64,000 nucleotides of DNA from Paramyrothecium sp. XJ0827 (GCA_020881915.1 JAJFPB010000002.1:1302001-1366000); one strand, 5' to 3'. Counted from the first letter of the stretch, positions 23,633-35,623 are shown. Made by a program: numbers and translations. Notes: a model not told the origin generated them from the letters alone.

Positions 23633-24292
23633 ATGTCTAAAGACAGTCCCTTTACAGAGTACCCGGTCCCGCGCATTGTCAGCCCTGCGCTCGACCTAGA
23701 CCCCGCGGACACCCACCCGGAACTCCACAGCGGCTCCGTCGCGCACTTCACCTCGGTCCCATGGTGCGCCGCGATCCTGCACGCGCCCGGCACCGTCGTC
23801 TTCACCCCGTCGTGCCGGAACCCCGAGGGCACCACGGACACCCAGGCGCTCGGCAGCACCCTCGCGACGGACCGCACCGTCCCCTACATGCTGAGCTGCT
23901 TCGTGCCCACGGACCCGGCTCACGTGCGGGACCCGGCGCGTCCCATCACGGCGACCCGCACCTTCTTCACCGCGCGCGACGGCATCAGCGGGTACCCCGG
24001 CGTCATCCAGGGCGGCATGGTCATGGCCATCATGGACGAGGCCCTCGGCACCCTGATGGAGATCAACATGGTGCTGGGCAAGGACGGCGCCGCGTTCCAG
24101 ACCAACTGCGTCACGGCGTCCATGGACATGAAGTTCTTGAAGCCGGTCCCGACGTCGGATATTTGCGCCACGGCCCGCATAGAGAGCATAGAGGGCCGCA
24201 AGGTCAAGATATCTTGCGTAATGTCGGACGAGACTGGTGATGAGCTTGCCAAGGCTACGAGTCTGTGGATCGCGCTGAGGCCGAACATTTAA
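23633..24292 (+). CDS. Hotdog-fold thioesterase (PaaI/4HBT-like)
   Basis: Intronless, 219 residues. The second half is a 4HBT hotdog domain: ARDGISGYPGVIQGGMVMA with the following IMDEALG is the central helix with the HGG-like turn (here QGG) and the acidic residue (Asp in MDE) used by PaaI-type acyl-CoA thioesterases. CVTASMDMKFLKPVPTSD and KVKISCVMSDETGDELAKA are the conserved strands that follow. The first 100 residues are a fungal extension seen in other ascomycete members. Its likely role is hydrolysis of an acyl-CoA thioester, with the chain unknown. Strong G/C preference at third positions creates an antisense frame of similar length, which is a shadow. Confidence 0.88.
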   Translation: MSKDSPFTEYPVPRIVSPALDLDPADTHPELHSGSVAHFTSVPWCAAILHAPGTVVFTPSCRNPEGTTDTQALGSTLATDRTVPYMLSCFVPTDPAHVRDPARPITATRTFFTARDGISGYPGVIQGGMVMAIMDEALGTLMEINMVLGKDGAAFQTNCVTASMDMKFLKPVPTSDICATARIESIEGRKVKISCVMSDETGDELAKATSLWIALRPNI

Positions 24293-24476
24293 AACTTCTC
24301 CACATAGCGGACTCATGCTACAGCGAATAGAGCACTTGAAATCTTCATGCCACATTAACAATATACTATTCGTGAATCATAACTAGGTTTCATGACTAGC
24401 CGCGCAAGAGGTATCATCCCATAGGTAGCAAACCGAACAACGCCCCCCAACCCACAATGTACCAAATGTCATACCC

Positions 24477-26273
24477 TCATAGCCGGTCGTCAGCACGGCT
24501 CCCACTGCCCACGTGTGGCAGCATCGTTTTCACGGCGTTCTTGATCTCTGCAGGATCCTCGACGGCTGCGAAGGCCGCCTCGGTCTTGCTTTGCTTGTTC
24601 GTGCCATCGCGACGATCCAGCTCGCTCTCGACCGAACTCAAACTGCTTTCGCTGCTGTTCATAACCACGTTCATGACTCGTCCCTCCTTCTTTTTGATGC
24701 TGCGCTGCGTCTCCTTCAGCTCCTTCAACTCCTCGTCCTCCCAGTGCATGGTGATAATGCCCAATCCCGGGAAGTTTCTTTCCAGGAATTCTTTCAGGTC
24801 CGGAAGAACAGCCTTATCCGGGCGGTAGGTGCCAGAGTCGTTGTCGATTATGAGTTGATAGTAGGACGGGTTAGGTGGTGGTTTATCTTCAGGCGGCCCG
24901 CCCGGAACTGAATCCTTGGGGTGGGTCTTCTCCTTGGGTTCTGTATCCTCAGAAGCATCGGGGTGCTGCAGCCTGCGAATAAAGAACTCGCCGGAGCAGG
25001 CAATGTAAGTCGCTACATCTGAATGCATGGTGTGTTTGCTGAGCAGGTCAATGCCAAACTCTTTTCCCGTTTCGGTGAAACGTAACATGCCGTCCAAGGT
25101 CAGGGCATATGTGAAGATGCGTCCTCCCTCGTCGAAGTGTACAAGTTTCAGGAATTGTAGCGCAGACTCCCTCGAGCATGGCTCACAAGTTCCACTTTCG
25201 GTGGACCGGTTAAAACTGTAGATACGATCATGTTGTTTATGAAGAACCTTGTTTAATATCTTACCACGAAGACCCTTATCGAGAAACATAGAACCAATGA
25301 TTGGCTTAAACTCTACGTATCTGTGATAAAGACGGGGAGGTAACGCGCCGGAGAGCTGCATCTCGTTGGATTGAAAGCTGTCGCATATTAGTCAATTACA
25401 TTTTCGAGGTCATCGCACGACATACTCGTATTTCTGTGGTTTCTTGTCCTCCTCATCTGGTGAGTCGTTCGCTTGATGGTCATGGTCCGCATCCTCGTTC
25501 ACTTTTGTCCCGGCTAATCGGCCAATCACGGGACTGAAGTGCTTGAACCATATCGTTGGAGCCAAGGTGCAGATTTGGGCATACGGCGGGTCTGATTTGC
25601 CCAGCACTTCGATACTAATGCATAGTCGTGGGGTGACATGAGTGTCAGGATACAACACCGTTGAGAGCCACTTCGCGGCGAGTGCTCTTCGACCAATAGT
25701 CCGCTTCTTCGCTTCAAACTCTTCGCCCGGATCGGGGATACCCTTCCACCTCTCCGAAACTTCTGGTACCTTCACTGTTACCGTTCCCAGTTTGTCGTTG
25801 TGATCCGGATAGTCCTCGTCGTACATGCGGCATTTCAATGTGAAGCCAGTTGATGGCACGTTCGCAACCACCCACTCATCCTGCCAATGTGGCTCAGTCG
25901 TCTTTCTAAGAGTCCTGGTCCTATGCGACAGGTCCGGGTCTTCTTTGTGCCGTTTTGGCGCGGAGGTGTGCAAGGTAGCTAGAAGGTACGGGTCCGAAGA
26001 GAGCGTGCTGATATCCCCAGGAGGAAGATTCGCGGCATAGCGGAAGCGAAACCGCAGCGTGTACCCCTGAGGCGCAGCGGGTAAGGGCGTAGAGTCGATG
26101 CCACCAGGAGGACCTTTCTTGGTCTTGATGCGGTGATTTAGCTTCATGCCATCATGCGACGGGCCCGGCTTAGAGTCGCCGTTGCGATCGGGCGAAGCGT
26201 AACTGGCAGATGAGGAAGCATGGCTGGCATCTCGAGCGTGCCGAGGAGACTCCACTGGGGCGGGTTCCGCCAT
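24477..26273 (-). CDS. C2-domain protein, fungal uncharacterised family
   Basis: Exons are 26273-25426 and 25377-24477, with a 48-nt intron; 582 residues. The join uses a perfect GTATGT donor and gives KYDFQSNEMQLSG, in frame. The N-terminal 60 residues are Ser/Pro-rich and basic. A C2-like beta sandwich runs from about residue 70 to 180 (GYTLRFRFRYAANLPPGD, SDPYLLATL, EPHWQDEWVV, LKCRMYDEDYPDHNDKLG), with Asp residues in the loops where C2 domains bind calcium. The C-terminal part (ALPPRLYHRYVEFKPIIG, DRIYSFN, FTYALTLDGMLRFT) matches a family found widely in ascomycetes. After it come a Pro-rich linker and an acidic/basic helical tail. Lipid- or membrane-linked function is inferred from the C2 domain only. 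It is divergently oriented to the monooxygenase gene downstream. Confidence 0.82.
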
Positions 26274-27622
26274 TGCATGGGCGGCTTCTGGCTGGATCCT
26301 GTTATAGCTCCTGACTACGACTCCGCAAAGGCTCAATAGGTCTCGGCTCGGTGATTCTTATGCGTCCCAATCTGAGGCGACGGCATCACGCACTCAAAAG
26401 ATAATGGTGATCTCTAGGAGTGCATCGGAAACATATGGGAATGCAAGATTGACGTGCAGGGTGACCTGTTCTTCTACGCTTACGAGGCTCGCGGTTCGTA
26501 GATCTGAACCCTGGCATGCCGCGTTGCCGGCTGCTGTGACGTCATACTGTCGCCGAATTGCCGATAGACCACAACGCCAAGGTCTAGAAGGGTCAGGAAG
26601 GACGAAAGTAAATCCGACCCTCACATCTCCTTGGGACATTTGATATTTCGTGAATGCTGGTTGTCCCGCAGGTTGTGCGATTCTACAGCTTCCTTACTTT
26701 CTGCTATTTCTTACCACATAAAGGATCTAGCCATGATGTCCAACCCCGTTGACAACCCATTTCCTCCTAGCGTGACTTATCCGACGCAATGCGCATCTTG
26801 ATGCGATAATGGATGGCAATACCCTGTGCGACCGAAATGAAGAGCGATGTTATTGACGCCGTGGTACAGCGAGGAAGTTATGGGAGCCATACAGGGTAGA
26901 AATTCATGGCCTCTCTGCCTTTTGATGCTGAGCCGCGCATTCTTCACGGGTGATTACAATCTATCACATTTACAGACCTTCTACCAGGATTGTTTCCTTC
27001 TCACGCCGCCAAGAACTTTGGATGTAGTGGTGCGTCGGCTATTGCGGTGCTCTCGACGTCGCCCCTCGATATCGCTTAGGCTCCCCTGGTTAAGGCACAC
27101 AAATATAGGGATAGCGTGGGATATTCCTCCCGATGTAGCTCCTCCGCAGCATGATTTCCCAATGCAGGCTGAAGGTGGATAGAGGTGGTGGGACTCTACT
27201 CTCAGCACCTGCATACACAACCCCTCGTTGGCTGCATATACGCGGATGGGATCTTCGTGGCCTCCTCTGCTACGTGATAGTTAACCTGCCGTTCTTGGCA
27301 ACATTGGGATACAGTGGGCGGGTTCGGGGAGAAGTAAGAGTCCGACAGAGCTTTCCATCATTCACCTGCATGCATTGTCACACTGTATCGAACCAGGCAG
27401 CATGGCCAAACTCCAACGGACGCCTACAGACGCCCAGATGGCAAATGCATGGAGTATGTTGACGCTGGCTGGCTGGCCAGAACTACCGTCGCTTGCCTGC
27501 CTTGCTTTTGGGTGTCCAGGCGCATGTATATTAAAGCGCTCATTCCCCATTCACGGCCGACCATTCACACAAGTTTCGTCAACGCGCAAGATACAACTCT
27601 TTTGTTCACTCCCGCTCTTCAA
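26274..27622. other. Bidirectional intergenic region
   Basis: About 1.35 kb shared by two divergent genes, the C2-domain protein (minus) and the Baeyer-Villiger-type monooxygenase (plus). The short frames at 26394-26643 and 26847-27182 are unsupported. A TATA box for the plus-strand gene is listed separately. Confidence 0.55.
27527..27535 (+). promoter_or_regulatory. TATA box of the Baeyer-Villiger-type monooxygenase gene
   Basis: TATATTAAA stands 88 bases before the ATG at 27623. It lies inside the open frame that would otherwise extend the protein by 58 residues, which is one reason for choosing the later start. Confidence 0.55.
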
Positions 27623-29569
27623 ATGGCCACCACTAACGGCGCGACTCAAGGCAATGGCTTGATTGAAACGAGTGCTCCTGGGCCGGACCTGGCCACTCTC
27701 AGCCAGAAGTACGAGGAAGAAAAGGCAAAAAGAGTGCACCCTGGTCGTAAGGATAACTACATCGATCTGGAATTGGATGCACCAGCACACCTTGCGCGCC
27801 TCATTGAAGATCCATGGGTGGACCATGAGGCTCTCAACGCTCAGGCACCGAATCTCGAAGACGGCGATGATGTCAAATTCCTGATTCTCGGTGCTGGCTT
27901 CTGCGGTCTTCTGTATGCGGCTCGCCTCATTCAAGCTGGTTTCAAGGCCGAAGACATTAGGCTTGTGGATGTCATGGGGGGATGGGGCGGCACGTGGTAT
28001 TCGAACAGGTACCCAGGATTGATGTGCGACTCCGAAAGCTACATTTACCTGCCGCTGTTGGAAGAGACGGGATATATGCCCACACATCGCTATGCGCACG
28101 GCCCTGAAATCCTGTCTCATGCCGAGCGTATCGCTGAGCATTTTGGCCTCAAAGGCGTTTTTCGCACGTACATGAAATCCTTTACTTGGGACGATGCGGC
28201 AAGGCGGTGGAATGTAGAACTCAAGCAGTCGAGAGGCCCTGGAGAAGATCCCCTCCTCATGAATGTACGTGGGCAGTTTGTGATACTCGCCAACGGAGTC
28301 ATGAGCCACCCAAAAACACCAAAGATAAATGGCTTGGAGACCTACGAAGGTGCCATGATGCACACAGCACGTTGGCGATACGACATAACCGGAGGCTCCC
28401 CGACCCACCCGACACTGACCGGCCTACAAGGCAAGAAGATTGGGTTCATCGGGACTGGCGCCACAGGTGTGCAGTGCGTTACGGAGCTGGCGAAGTGGGC
28501 TGAGCATCTCTACGTCTTCCAGCGAACGCCAGCCATGGTAGATGAGCGTGGGCAGCGTCCCACAGATGCGAGGGAGTGGGAGCAGATATCGGCTGAGGCT
28601 GGCTGGTGGACCAAGCGGAATGCCAACTTCTTGGACAGCGTTGTCAACTTGAACCCGGGCAATAATCTTGTCAACGATGCATGGACCACAGTCAAATCGT
28701 TCAAGGTCCTTATCGGCCATCCACAAAACTCTCCGTTGGCCATGGAAGACATACCCGGACACATCGGCACTGTCCTCGCCCTCGATTCACCACGCACGGA
28801 AAGGCTGAGGAACCGCGTCGAGCGTACGGTGACCAAGGACCGCGAAACAAGCGAGAACCTCAAAGCATGGTTTCCTTCCTGGTGCAAGCGACCGTGTTTC
28901 CACGATGAATACTTGCCTACCTTCAACCGCCCCAATGTCACCCTTGTGCAAACCGAGTCCGCCTTGGGCGTAAGTGAGGCGACACCAAAAGGCCTCGTGG
29001 TGAATGGCAAGGAGTACGAGGTGGACGTGCTCGTCTTTGGTTCGGGCTACCGGTCTCCGAGTTCAAACATGTCAGAGCCCAGCAAGATGTGCAATACCAC
29101 GATTACAGGTCGGGACGGCGTCCTGCTTTCGGATAAATGGCTAGGGAACGGTCCGGCAACGCTGCACGGCTGCTTGACTAACGGTTTTCCCAACCTCTTC
29201 CTCACGGGTCCAGCTCAAGCGGGAGCGTCGCCAAGCATTACTTACCTGTTCGATATCATGGCCCGCCATACTGCCCAGCTCATCAAAGGCGCCACAGAGC
29301 GCAGCAGCGATCCCGGCTCTTTGGCAATCGAAGCCACGGTGGAGGGAGAAGAGGCCTGGACAGCGTCCCTGATAGGCCACGCAGCGTTGCTGGCGCCGCT
29401 CAGCCTCTGCCTGCCAAGCTACCTCAACAATGAAGGGTCTACCTTGCAGCAGGCCGACATTGGCAAGTCGGTCAAGGGGATGACGCACCCGCTGGGACTC
29501 AACGTGTATGCAGATACCCTGGCGGAATGGAGGGAAGATGGCAAGCTCGATGGTGTTGTCGTTGGTTGA
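27623..29569 (+). CDS. Baeyer-Villiger-type flavin monooxygenase
   Basis: Single exon, 648 residues, NADPH/FAD-dependent. The first Rossmann motif GAGFCG lies near residue 90 and is followed by GGWGGTWYSNRYPG, the highly conserved FAD-domain signature of type I Baeyer-Villiger enzymes. The fingerprint [F/Y]xGxxxHxxxW is present near residue 240 as YEGAMMHTARW. A second nucleotide motif GTGATG follows at about 276. These enzymes insert oxygen next to a ketone. The 80-residue N-terminal extension (TLSQKYEEEKAKRVHPGRKDN) places it in the longer subgroup containing fungal cycloalkanone and phenylacetone-type relatives. The upstream in-frame Met at 27449 is rejected because the TATA box lies within that extension and the extra residues are not family-like. 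No biosynthetic core gene lies nearby, so a free-standing catabolic or detoxifying role is more likely than cluster membership. Confidence 0.92.
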   Translation: MATTNGATQGNGLIETSAPGPDLATLSQKYEEEKAKRVHPGRKDNYIDLELDAPAHLARLIEDPWVDHEALNAQAPNLEDGDDVKFLILGAGFCGLLYAARLIQAGFKAEDIRLVDVMGGWGGTWYSNRYPGLMCDSESYIYLPLLEETGYMPTHRYAHGPEILSHAERIAEHFGLKGVFRTYMKSFTWDDAARRWNVELKQSRGPGEDPLLMNVRGQFVILANGVMSHPKTPKINGLETYEGAMMHTARWRYDITGGSPTHPTLTGLQGKKIGFIGTGATGVQCVTELAKWAEHLYVFQRTPAMVDERGQRPTDAREWEQISAEAGWWTKRNANFLDSVVNLNPGNNLVNDAWTTVKSFKVLIGHPQNSPLAMEDIPGHIGTVLALDSPRTERLRNRVERTVTKDRETSENLKAWFPSWCKRPCFHDEYLPTFNRPNVTLVQTESALGVSEATPKGLVVNGKEYEVDVLVFGSGYRSPSSNMSEPSKMCNTTITGRDGVLLSDKWLGNGPATLHGCLTNGFPNLFLTGPAQAGASPSITYLFDIMARHTAQLIKGATERSSDPGSLAIEATVEGEEAWTASLIGHAALLAPLSLCLPSYLNNEGSTLQQADIGKSVKGMTHPLGLNVYADTLAEWREDGKLDGVVVG

Positions 29570-31381
29570 CAGCTCTGGGTGAGCTTCGGGTGGAGTGTTA
29601 CGAGATTCTTGGTATGCACCGCATCGTGCTTGGCGGTGGGTACGACCTAGGCGAGATCCGACTTTCCTTCGGCAGATGTGTTCTCACGCCTTAACTTGTC
29701 CATCCTGACCTCTAAGATGGGGTGGGTGTCAATTCTTTATAAAGTTCTTTGACTAAACTCAACGGGCGCACATGGACTGTAGATAAGTAAACTCTGAGCT
29801 CGTCAGACCATCCGATCCGCTGTGGCCAAAACTGGTGCGACCATGATTGCACAGAACCGGGTGCCGGCCATAACAAGCCTCTACGTAGTCTAGACCAGGC
29901 ACTCCCGAAGTAGTAGGGCCGTTTCCACCCTAGTTTCCGTGCGTAATAGCGTGATCTGTAGGGCAGAGCTAGGGGTCTTCCTGGGCCCAGTGATGCTTTC
30001 GACTACGGGCTTTTTCATGCCAGGCAAGTTGGTTCGGTAAAGCGTCGAGCATCCAATCTTGTAGACAAGGCACGAGGCAGGGATACGGGAGAGTGTGACA
30101 TTGCATGATATGCATACGTGGAACGCCTATTTGACTTTCTCCTCGCAATAACCTACTGAGGCTAAAGCAGGGCTCTCAATTAGAGTCCAGTGAAGCGTGT
30201 TCATGGCCTTCCGAGCAGTGAGAACGCGATGCCACTCGCCCAAACTAAGTTCCTCGAAAAACGTTCTCTCATACAGGAAGATAAGAAAAAAGTTGCACAA
30301 AGATGCCCACGAAACGAGGCTGATCAACCGACTTGACGTCGTGCGGGTACATTCCGGTCGTTGTCCGAGTCAAGGTCACGCTCAGTCACGGTTAAAGTCG
30401 GGACTCCCAGCAATGGCCCATTAACTTGCGATGGAGTGACATTTGGATCACGCCCTAGCAAAAGAAAGATTTTTTTCCCTCTCCCTGCCGTCTCTCCTCT
30501 GCCCGTCTTGGGTCGGTTTCATCAGTGTCCCTGCGGAAATACGGATTGGCCTGCTCTCGGTGATCCCGTACGTAATAGCGGCGCCACCTCGAAGGGCGTC
30601 CAGCGTCCGCTAACAGAATCCCGAGCCAATGCCATTCATGGGCCGGCCCCCCCAAAAATTTCCGCCTCGAGAACAATCCGCCCTTTTTCTAGGCTTTTTC
30701 CATTGCTAGGCCCGCTGGGTCCAGGACGGGAATAGAATGGATCGGAAGACACGGCAGGCCGGATGCGGAGGCCAAGACGCTCTTAGTGCGGCCCCACTCG
30801 CCGAAAAAATGCCGTTTCTGTTACCACACCGAAATTCGAACTTCGCGATGGGGCGGCCGGAAGCAGCTCCAGCCACGGCGGGCATTGCACAAATTTCTGG
30901 TTCGAGTTATTGCTCTCGGGCTGGGAGGGGCAGGAGCACAATTCCCCCTGCCTATCGCTGCGCATGATCGAAGACAAATGGTTATTAGCAATCGTGACAC
31001 GGGATCTGGGAGATACCGGGGGAGAGGAAGCATGCGGCCATCCCCACGGGGGGTGTCCTCGCTCTCGTGACGAATCATGGATGTAAAGCATATCGGGACG
31101 CCATGTTAAGCTTCTGTTCTTTGTTTTCCCTCTCCCTGGAGTTCTTATGTGGGCCGAAAGCCAATCCTGTTCTCTTCGCCTCGGCCGTTTAAAAGCTCTT
31201 TTGGCTGCACTACCATCTACCTCCCTCTCTCCTGCTCTTGTCGACTTGATCTAACTTTCTTCCTTTGTTCCATCCTTTGCAGCCAAAGCCGGCGGTCATC
31301 TTCCTTCCCCTTCGCCGCTGTCCGTGCAGCACCAGAGCAGTGCCTTCGTTCTTTCCAGTGCTGCCGACCGGCGTTCCCACG
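29570..31381. other. Intergenic region with pyrimidine-rich leader
   Basis: About 1.8 kb between two plus-strand genes. Only short overlapping frames are present. The last 250 bases (about 31120-31340) are rich in CT runs, typical of the transcription start and leader of a highly expressed fungal gene. The open frame leading into the transporter begins at 31265, but I take that part as leader. Confidence 0.55.
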
Positions 31382-32892
31382 ATGAGCACCACCACGGCCA
31401 CCACCGCCAAGGATCACAAGACTGCTGGCCAGCCGGATCTTGAGAGCAACCCCACGCCCACCGTCCAGCAGTCGTCATTCATGGACCGTGCCAACGAGAA
31501 CGCCATTTTTGGCGAGACGAGCGAGGAGATGGATGCCATGCGCGTCAAGGAAATTGCGGCCCAGGGCAACGCCCACTTCCACCGCCTTGGCTGGAAGCGC
31601 CTAGCCGTCATCACCATCGTCGAGGCCATTGCCCTGGGCGCTTTGAGTCTACCCTCCGCGTACCACACTCTCGGCATGTTTCCCGGTGTCTTTTTGACCA
31701 TCTCGCTTGGTCTCGTCTCCATTTTCACCAGCTACATCATCGGCCAGGTCAAGCTCAAGTTCCCCCACGTCTCGCACTACGCCGACGCAGGTCGCCTGCT
31801 GCTTGGACGGTTCGGCTACGAACTTTTCGGTGCCGCCATGGTTCTTGAGCTTGTCATGGTTGTGGGTTCCCATGCACTCACCGGGTCTATTGCTCTGATC
31901 GACATCAATGGCGGCCATGTCTGCTCCATCGTCTTCTCTGCCGTTTCGGCCATCGTCCTTCTCATCCTCGCCATTCCTCCCTCCTTCACCGAAGTCGCTA
32001 TCCTCGGCTATATCGACTTCGTCTCCATCATGGCTGCCATTGGCATCACGGTGATCGCTACCGGTATTCAGGCCGGTAAATTGGACGGCGGCGTTTCTAG
32101 CGTTGACTGGTCTGCGTGGCCTAGGGAGGACGTGACTTTTGCCCAAGCATTTGTTGCCGTCAGCAATATTATCTTCGCCTTCAGTTTTGCTATTGGTCAG
32201 TTCTCATTCATGGACGAGATGCATACCCCGACGGACTACATGAAGTCCATCTGGGCCTCTGGATTCATTCAGATCAGTGTCTACACCTTGACTGGAGCAC
32301 TTTGCTATGCCTTTATCGGATCCACTGTTCAGTCTCCTGCTCTCCTTTCTGCCGGACCCCTTGTCTCCAAGGTTGCTTTCGGCGTTGCGCTTCCTGTCAT
32401 TTTCATCTCTGGTTCTATCAATACCACCGTCGCTCTTCGATACGTGCATGGGCGCATGTTCAAGAACTCGATTATCCGTTACATCAATACCCCCAAGGGC
32501 TGGACGACGTGGATCGGACTTGTTACCATCTTCACTATCATCGCCTGGATCATTGCTGAAGCCATTCCCATCTTCTCCGACCTTCTCTCGCTCGCTTCAG
32601 CTCTGTTCGTCTCTGGTTTCTCCTTCTGGATCCCAGCTGTTATGTGGTTTGCTCTGCTGTGTAAGGGTAATTGGTTTGCCCGAGAGAACCTCCTGATGAG
32701 CTTGGGAAGTATCCTGGCTTTCATCATCGGAATTGCTACTCTAGGCATTGGCACCTGGGCCACTATCCACGACATCGTAAGTAACTCAAGACCCCTCGAC
32801 ATGCGAATGCTTTTATTAACAATTTCTAGATTGATGAGATCTCACACGGCTCTGCCCATAGCCCCTTCTCCTGCCGATCCTCGACGAATTAG
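31382..32892 (+). CDS. Amino-acid transporter, AAAP family
   Basis: Exons are 31382-32776 and 32830-32892; intron 53 nt; 485 residues. The soluble N-terminus is about 75 residues, then about 11 membrane helices begin with LGWKRLAVITIVEAIALGAL and SLPSAYHTLGMFPGVFL, the conserved first helices of the Aa_trans (AAAP/neutral amino-acid) family. The last exon encodes a 20-residue Ser-rich tail, IDEISHGSAHSPFSCRSSTN; reading through the intron would give an unrelated tail, so the splice is supported. It probably moves neutral amino acids with protons across the plasma or vacuolar membrane; substrate unknown. The start was chosen at MSTTTATTAKDHK because the 39 residues encoded upstream are leader-like. 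It converges on a zinc-cluster regulator. Confidence 0.9.
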
Positions 32893-33188
32893 AAATGCGT
32901 AACCTGTAAAATATAATGATCAAGTTGTACGAATATAGACTGGAGGATATTGTTTTGAGCGATGACTTCGCCGGCCTGTTCCGGGAGCATTATTAAGGTA
33001 GCAAAGATACAAAAAGTGTCAATTGTATCGGGCTTCAGCAATCAAAGGATGTTTTAATTGCTTGCCATTGATCCAGCATCTCACCATTACAAACCAACTT
33101 AATTGGTGTCATGAGATTATTTTTGGCTGAAGTCAGCGTCAACAAAGTATATTCGATCAACCCTGCACGAACACGTCATTCATCTCGT

Positions 33189-34912
33189 CTAAGTAAATGA
33201 AGTTGCAATATTCAGAAGTGTTCCCAACTTGTCGGAACCCGCCTCCCAATTCTGTAATTTTCGTGCATTAAGTGTTTCACGGGGCTGTTTTCTAGCTTCA
33301 ACAAGTTCCCCGAACGTCAAGAGCGGGTCTCCCATTTCGAAGAATGCCTTCTCGCTGACCCATTCGTCATGCCTACGGGCTTCCCATATTGCCTTGCCGG
33401 AAATGAGAGGCAAATTATCGGGAGCGCGGAGCCCAGAACAAGGAATTTCTGCTTGTGCAGATACTATACGACTCATAACGAACCACAGGCAGGCAATTCT
33501 AGCCACAAGTCAGTCACGATGTGTCACCAGATGGTATGATGTCAGCATCGGTATACCTTCGTCGAGATTCTGAGAATACCCATTCTTCCCATGTTGCACT
33601 AGGACATGCCTGTTCTGTGAATGAAAAATACTCTACGCCGCTAACAAAAAGAAATCTCATAGAAAGAGCCTGTTTGGTCAACAGAGATCCACACAACATA
33701 CTCAGCAACCCAAGAAATAATTACCTGGAATGTGTCAACCAAGCGTGCGCCGCGACTCGGCGTATCATGGTCTCGGTCAATTATGGCCATAATCATGTAA
33801 ATGAGCATAGACTGGACGGCAGGTTGAATTTGATGCAGCGAGTAAGATTGTAGCTTTCAGAATTTAGTTGTGAGGTCCACGAGTCTGCTCAAGGAAATAA
33901 CTTACCTCATCAAGAACTCGCCGTTGTTCAGCCTCTATGGTCCTCCACAAAAAAGATCGGCTTTGTGGCGTCCGATTTGCAAATATATGGGCTATACTCA
34001 TACAGTTAGAGAGTGCTTCCGGGAGAGATGATTTGTGCCAGTAGGCATGAATGAAAGGGGGGAGGGTTTGCCGTCTAAGCATCATTTGAGGGAATGCACA
34101 AATAATGTCCGAAGCGAGACTGGCAGCTAGCTTGCTCGCAGGGTTCCCATGACGCAGGTGTGTTAAAGTTGTCGTTACTTTCGATTGGCTTATATAGTCT
34201 GGAATATGCGTAAAATCACTTTGTGGAGTAGAGGTAGATGCAAAAGACGACGTCCATGGGATCGTCCTCGGCTGTAGGAACTGCGCTTCTGGCCTCGTAG
34301 AGCTGGCACTCCAATGAGAGGTATTTCCAGAACGACTTTCAAACCCGCCCCAGTCCTCTGCGCCTGGGTCGAGGTTCAGGATGTCCACTGCAGCATTTAC
34401 TTGTCCGAAATCCGTAAGCTCGGTAGCTGCTGCATGTTCTGCCCAAGCGGCCAACTCTTGATCAGTGATCAATGAAGCGGGATCGGTACCAGGAGCACAG
34501 TTAGTCGGTTGTGTAGCTTCACCAAACTGATTCCCAGCGCTGGGCTTGACCTTGTGGTGAATAGGCTTGTCATAGACACATTCGAGTCCTTTGTCCTCAC
34601 AGCGGGCGCACTGCGGTGTTGCAAAGCTGCATTTTGTTTTGGCGTTGTTGCATGCCGCACACGACTTTGGGCGACCTTTGCGAGTGTTTTGAGCCCGTCG
34701 ACAATAGGATATGTGCCGCGTAAACGCCGTTTCTACGTAAACACACTGTGAGCAAGAATTCTTCTAGACCTGCTACCATATGGATTTTCGAATTATAGAC
34801 AAGCAACTTCGCTCTCGGCTTACAGACCTCGTGTAAAGGGCTTATCGCAAAGAGGACACAATTGGAGAAAGACAGGTTGTGCCGGAAGAGGTCCGACAGA
34901 ATGACGATCCAT
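33189..34912 (-). CDS. Transcription factor with a C2HC finger followed by a Zn2Cys6 cluster
   Basis: Exons (minus strand) are 34912-34828, 34732-33906, 33853-33725, 33669-33557 and 33498-33189; introns are 95, 52, 55 and 58 nt; 487 residues. Cys19, Cys22, His35 and Cys39 form a C-x2-C-x12-H-x4-C finger that is created only when intron 1 is removed. Cys53, 56, 63, 70, 73 and 80 form a canonical C-x2-C-x6-C-x6-C-x2-C-x6-C binuclear cluster. The rest (SMLIYMIMAIIDRD, SFTEQACPSATWEEWVFSE, RRIACLWFVMSRIVS) is the helical effector region of this fungal regulator class. There is no coiled-coil linker after the zinc cluster. Codon usage is clearly more A/T-rich than in the genes to its left. It may regulate the convergent amino-acid transporter, but such regulators often control secondary metabolism, so the target is open. 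Confidence 0.86.
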
Positions 34913-35623
34913 TTCTAGACAGTATGTAAATGTTGACACCCCGGACACATTGTTCAGGTACACACCGGATCTAGCGCCGAGACAAGCAGGATACCAACTA
35001 GGTACTTAGAACACATACCTTATGTATGAGTGAGGAGAAGGTTAGAATTTCTTCACAAAGCGTTCATGGTCGAAAATGTGTTCTTACTTCTTGGGGTAGT
35101 CACATGTCAGATTACTAACTAGATCCTCCAGCTGACCAACTACACGCCACATTCCCTTGAAGGATTGAAAAGGTCCGGTTGACTATATGCTTGACAAGCT
35201 AATGTATTATATTTTATACGCCGGGGCCATTGACTTGCTTCATTCACAGTTCGAATCACCAACTTCATGATGTAGTGGTAAAAATGCTCTCCCAGCTCAT
35301 TCCTTCCATTGATAACAAGAGGTGGAATGGTGAAAAGACTGACAAAAAAGTTTGGAAATGAACGACGCTATAGTTGATTTAACTCACATACATTATTCTA
35401 GCAAGCGTTTTGGGAAGCGAGCGAATTCTATGGCTTGTGACGAAAAACAATCTCATCGGACTCTTATAGATCAATCAATCACTTGAGACTTGTTGATTGG
35501 AAATACTGTCTTGTGAAGAACAAAGAGCGCAACTGGTGTTATCATTGAGACCAGGATTGCAATAAAAAAGAGACTTTAGTTGAGGCGAAATCGAGAAATC
35601 AAAAGCATGATTAGATATCAACA
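34913..35623. other. AT-rich intergenic region
   Basis: About 700 bases of AT-rich sequence without credible frames, containing the promoter of the zinc-cluster regulator. A GTTCGAATC at about 35249 is followed by GTAGTGGTA; they recall tRNA boxes but are in the wrong order for a tRNA gene. Confidence 0.5.

Noticed and set aside
23696..24361. 221-codon minus-strand frame opposite the thioesterase
   Set aside because: Antisense shadow; the plus strand encodes a clear hotdog domain.
27449..27622. 58-codon N-terminal extension of the Baeyer-Villiger-type monooxygenase
   Set aside because: It contains the TATA box and encodes residues unlike the family N-terminus.
27551..28408. 285-codon minus-strand frame opposite the Baeyer-Villiger-type monooxygenase
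   Set aside because: No domain, and the plus-strand frame shows complete nucleotide-binding motifs.
35249..35290. tRNA-like words GTTCGAATC and GTAGTGGTA
   Set aside because: They occur in reverse order for a tRNA (T-loop before D-loop) and no acceptor or anticodon stem can be formed.
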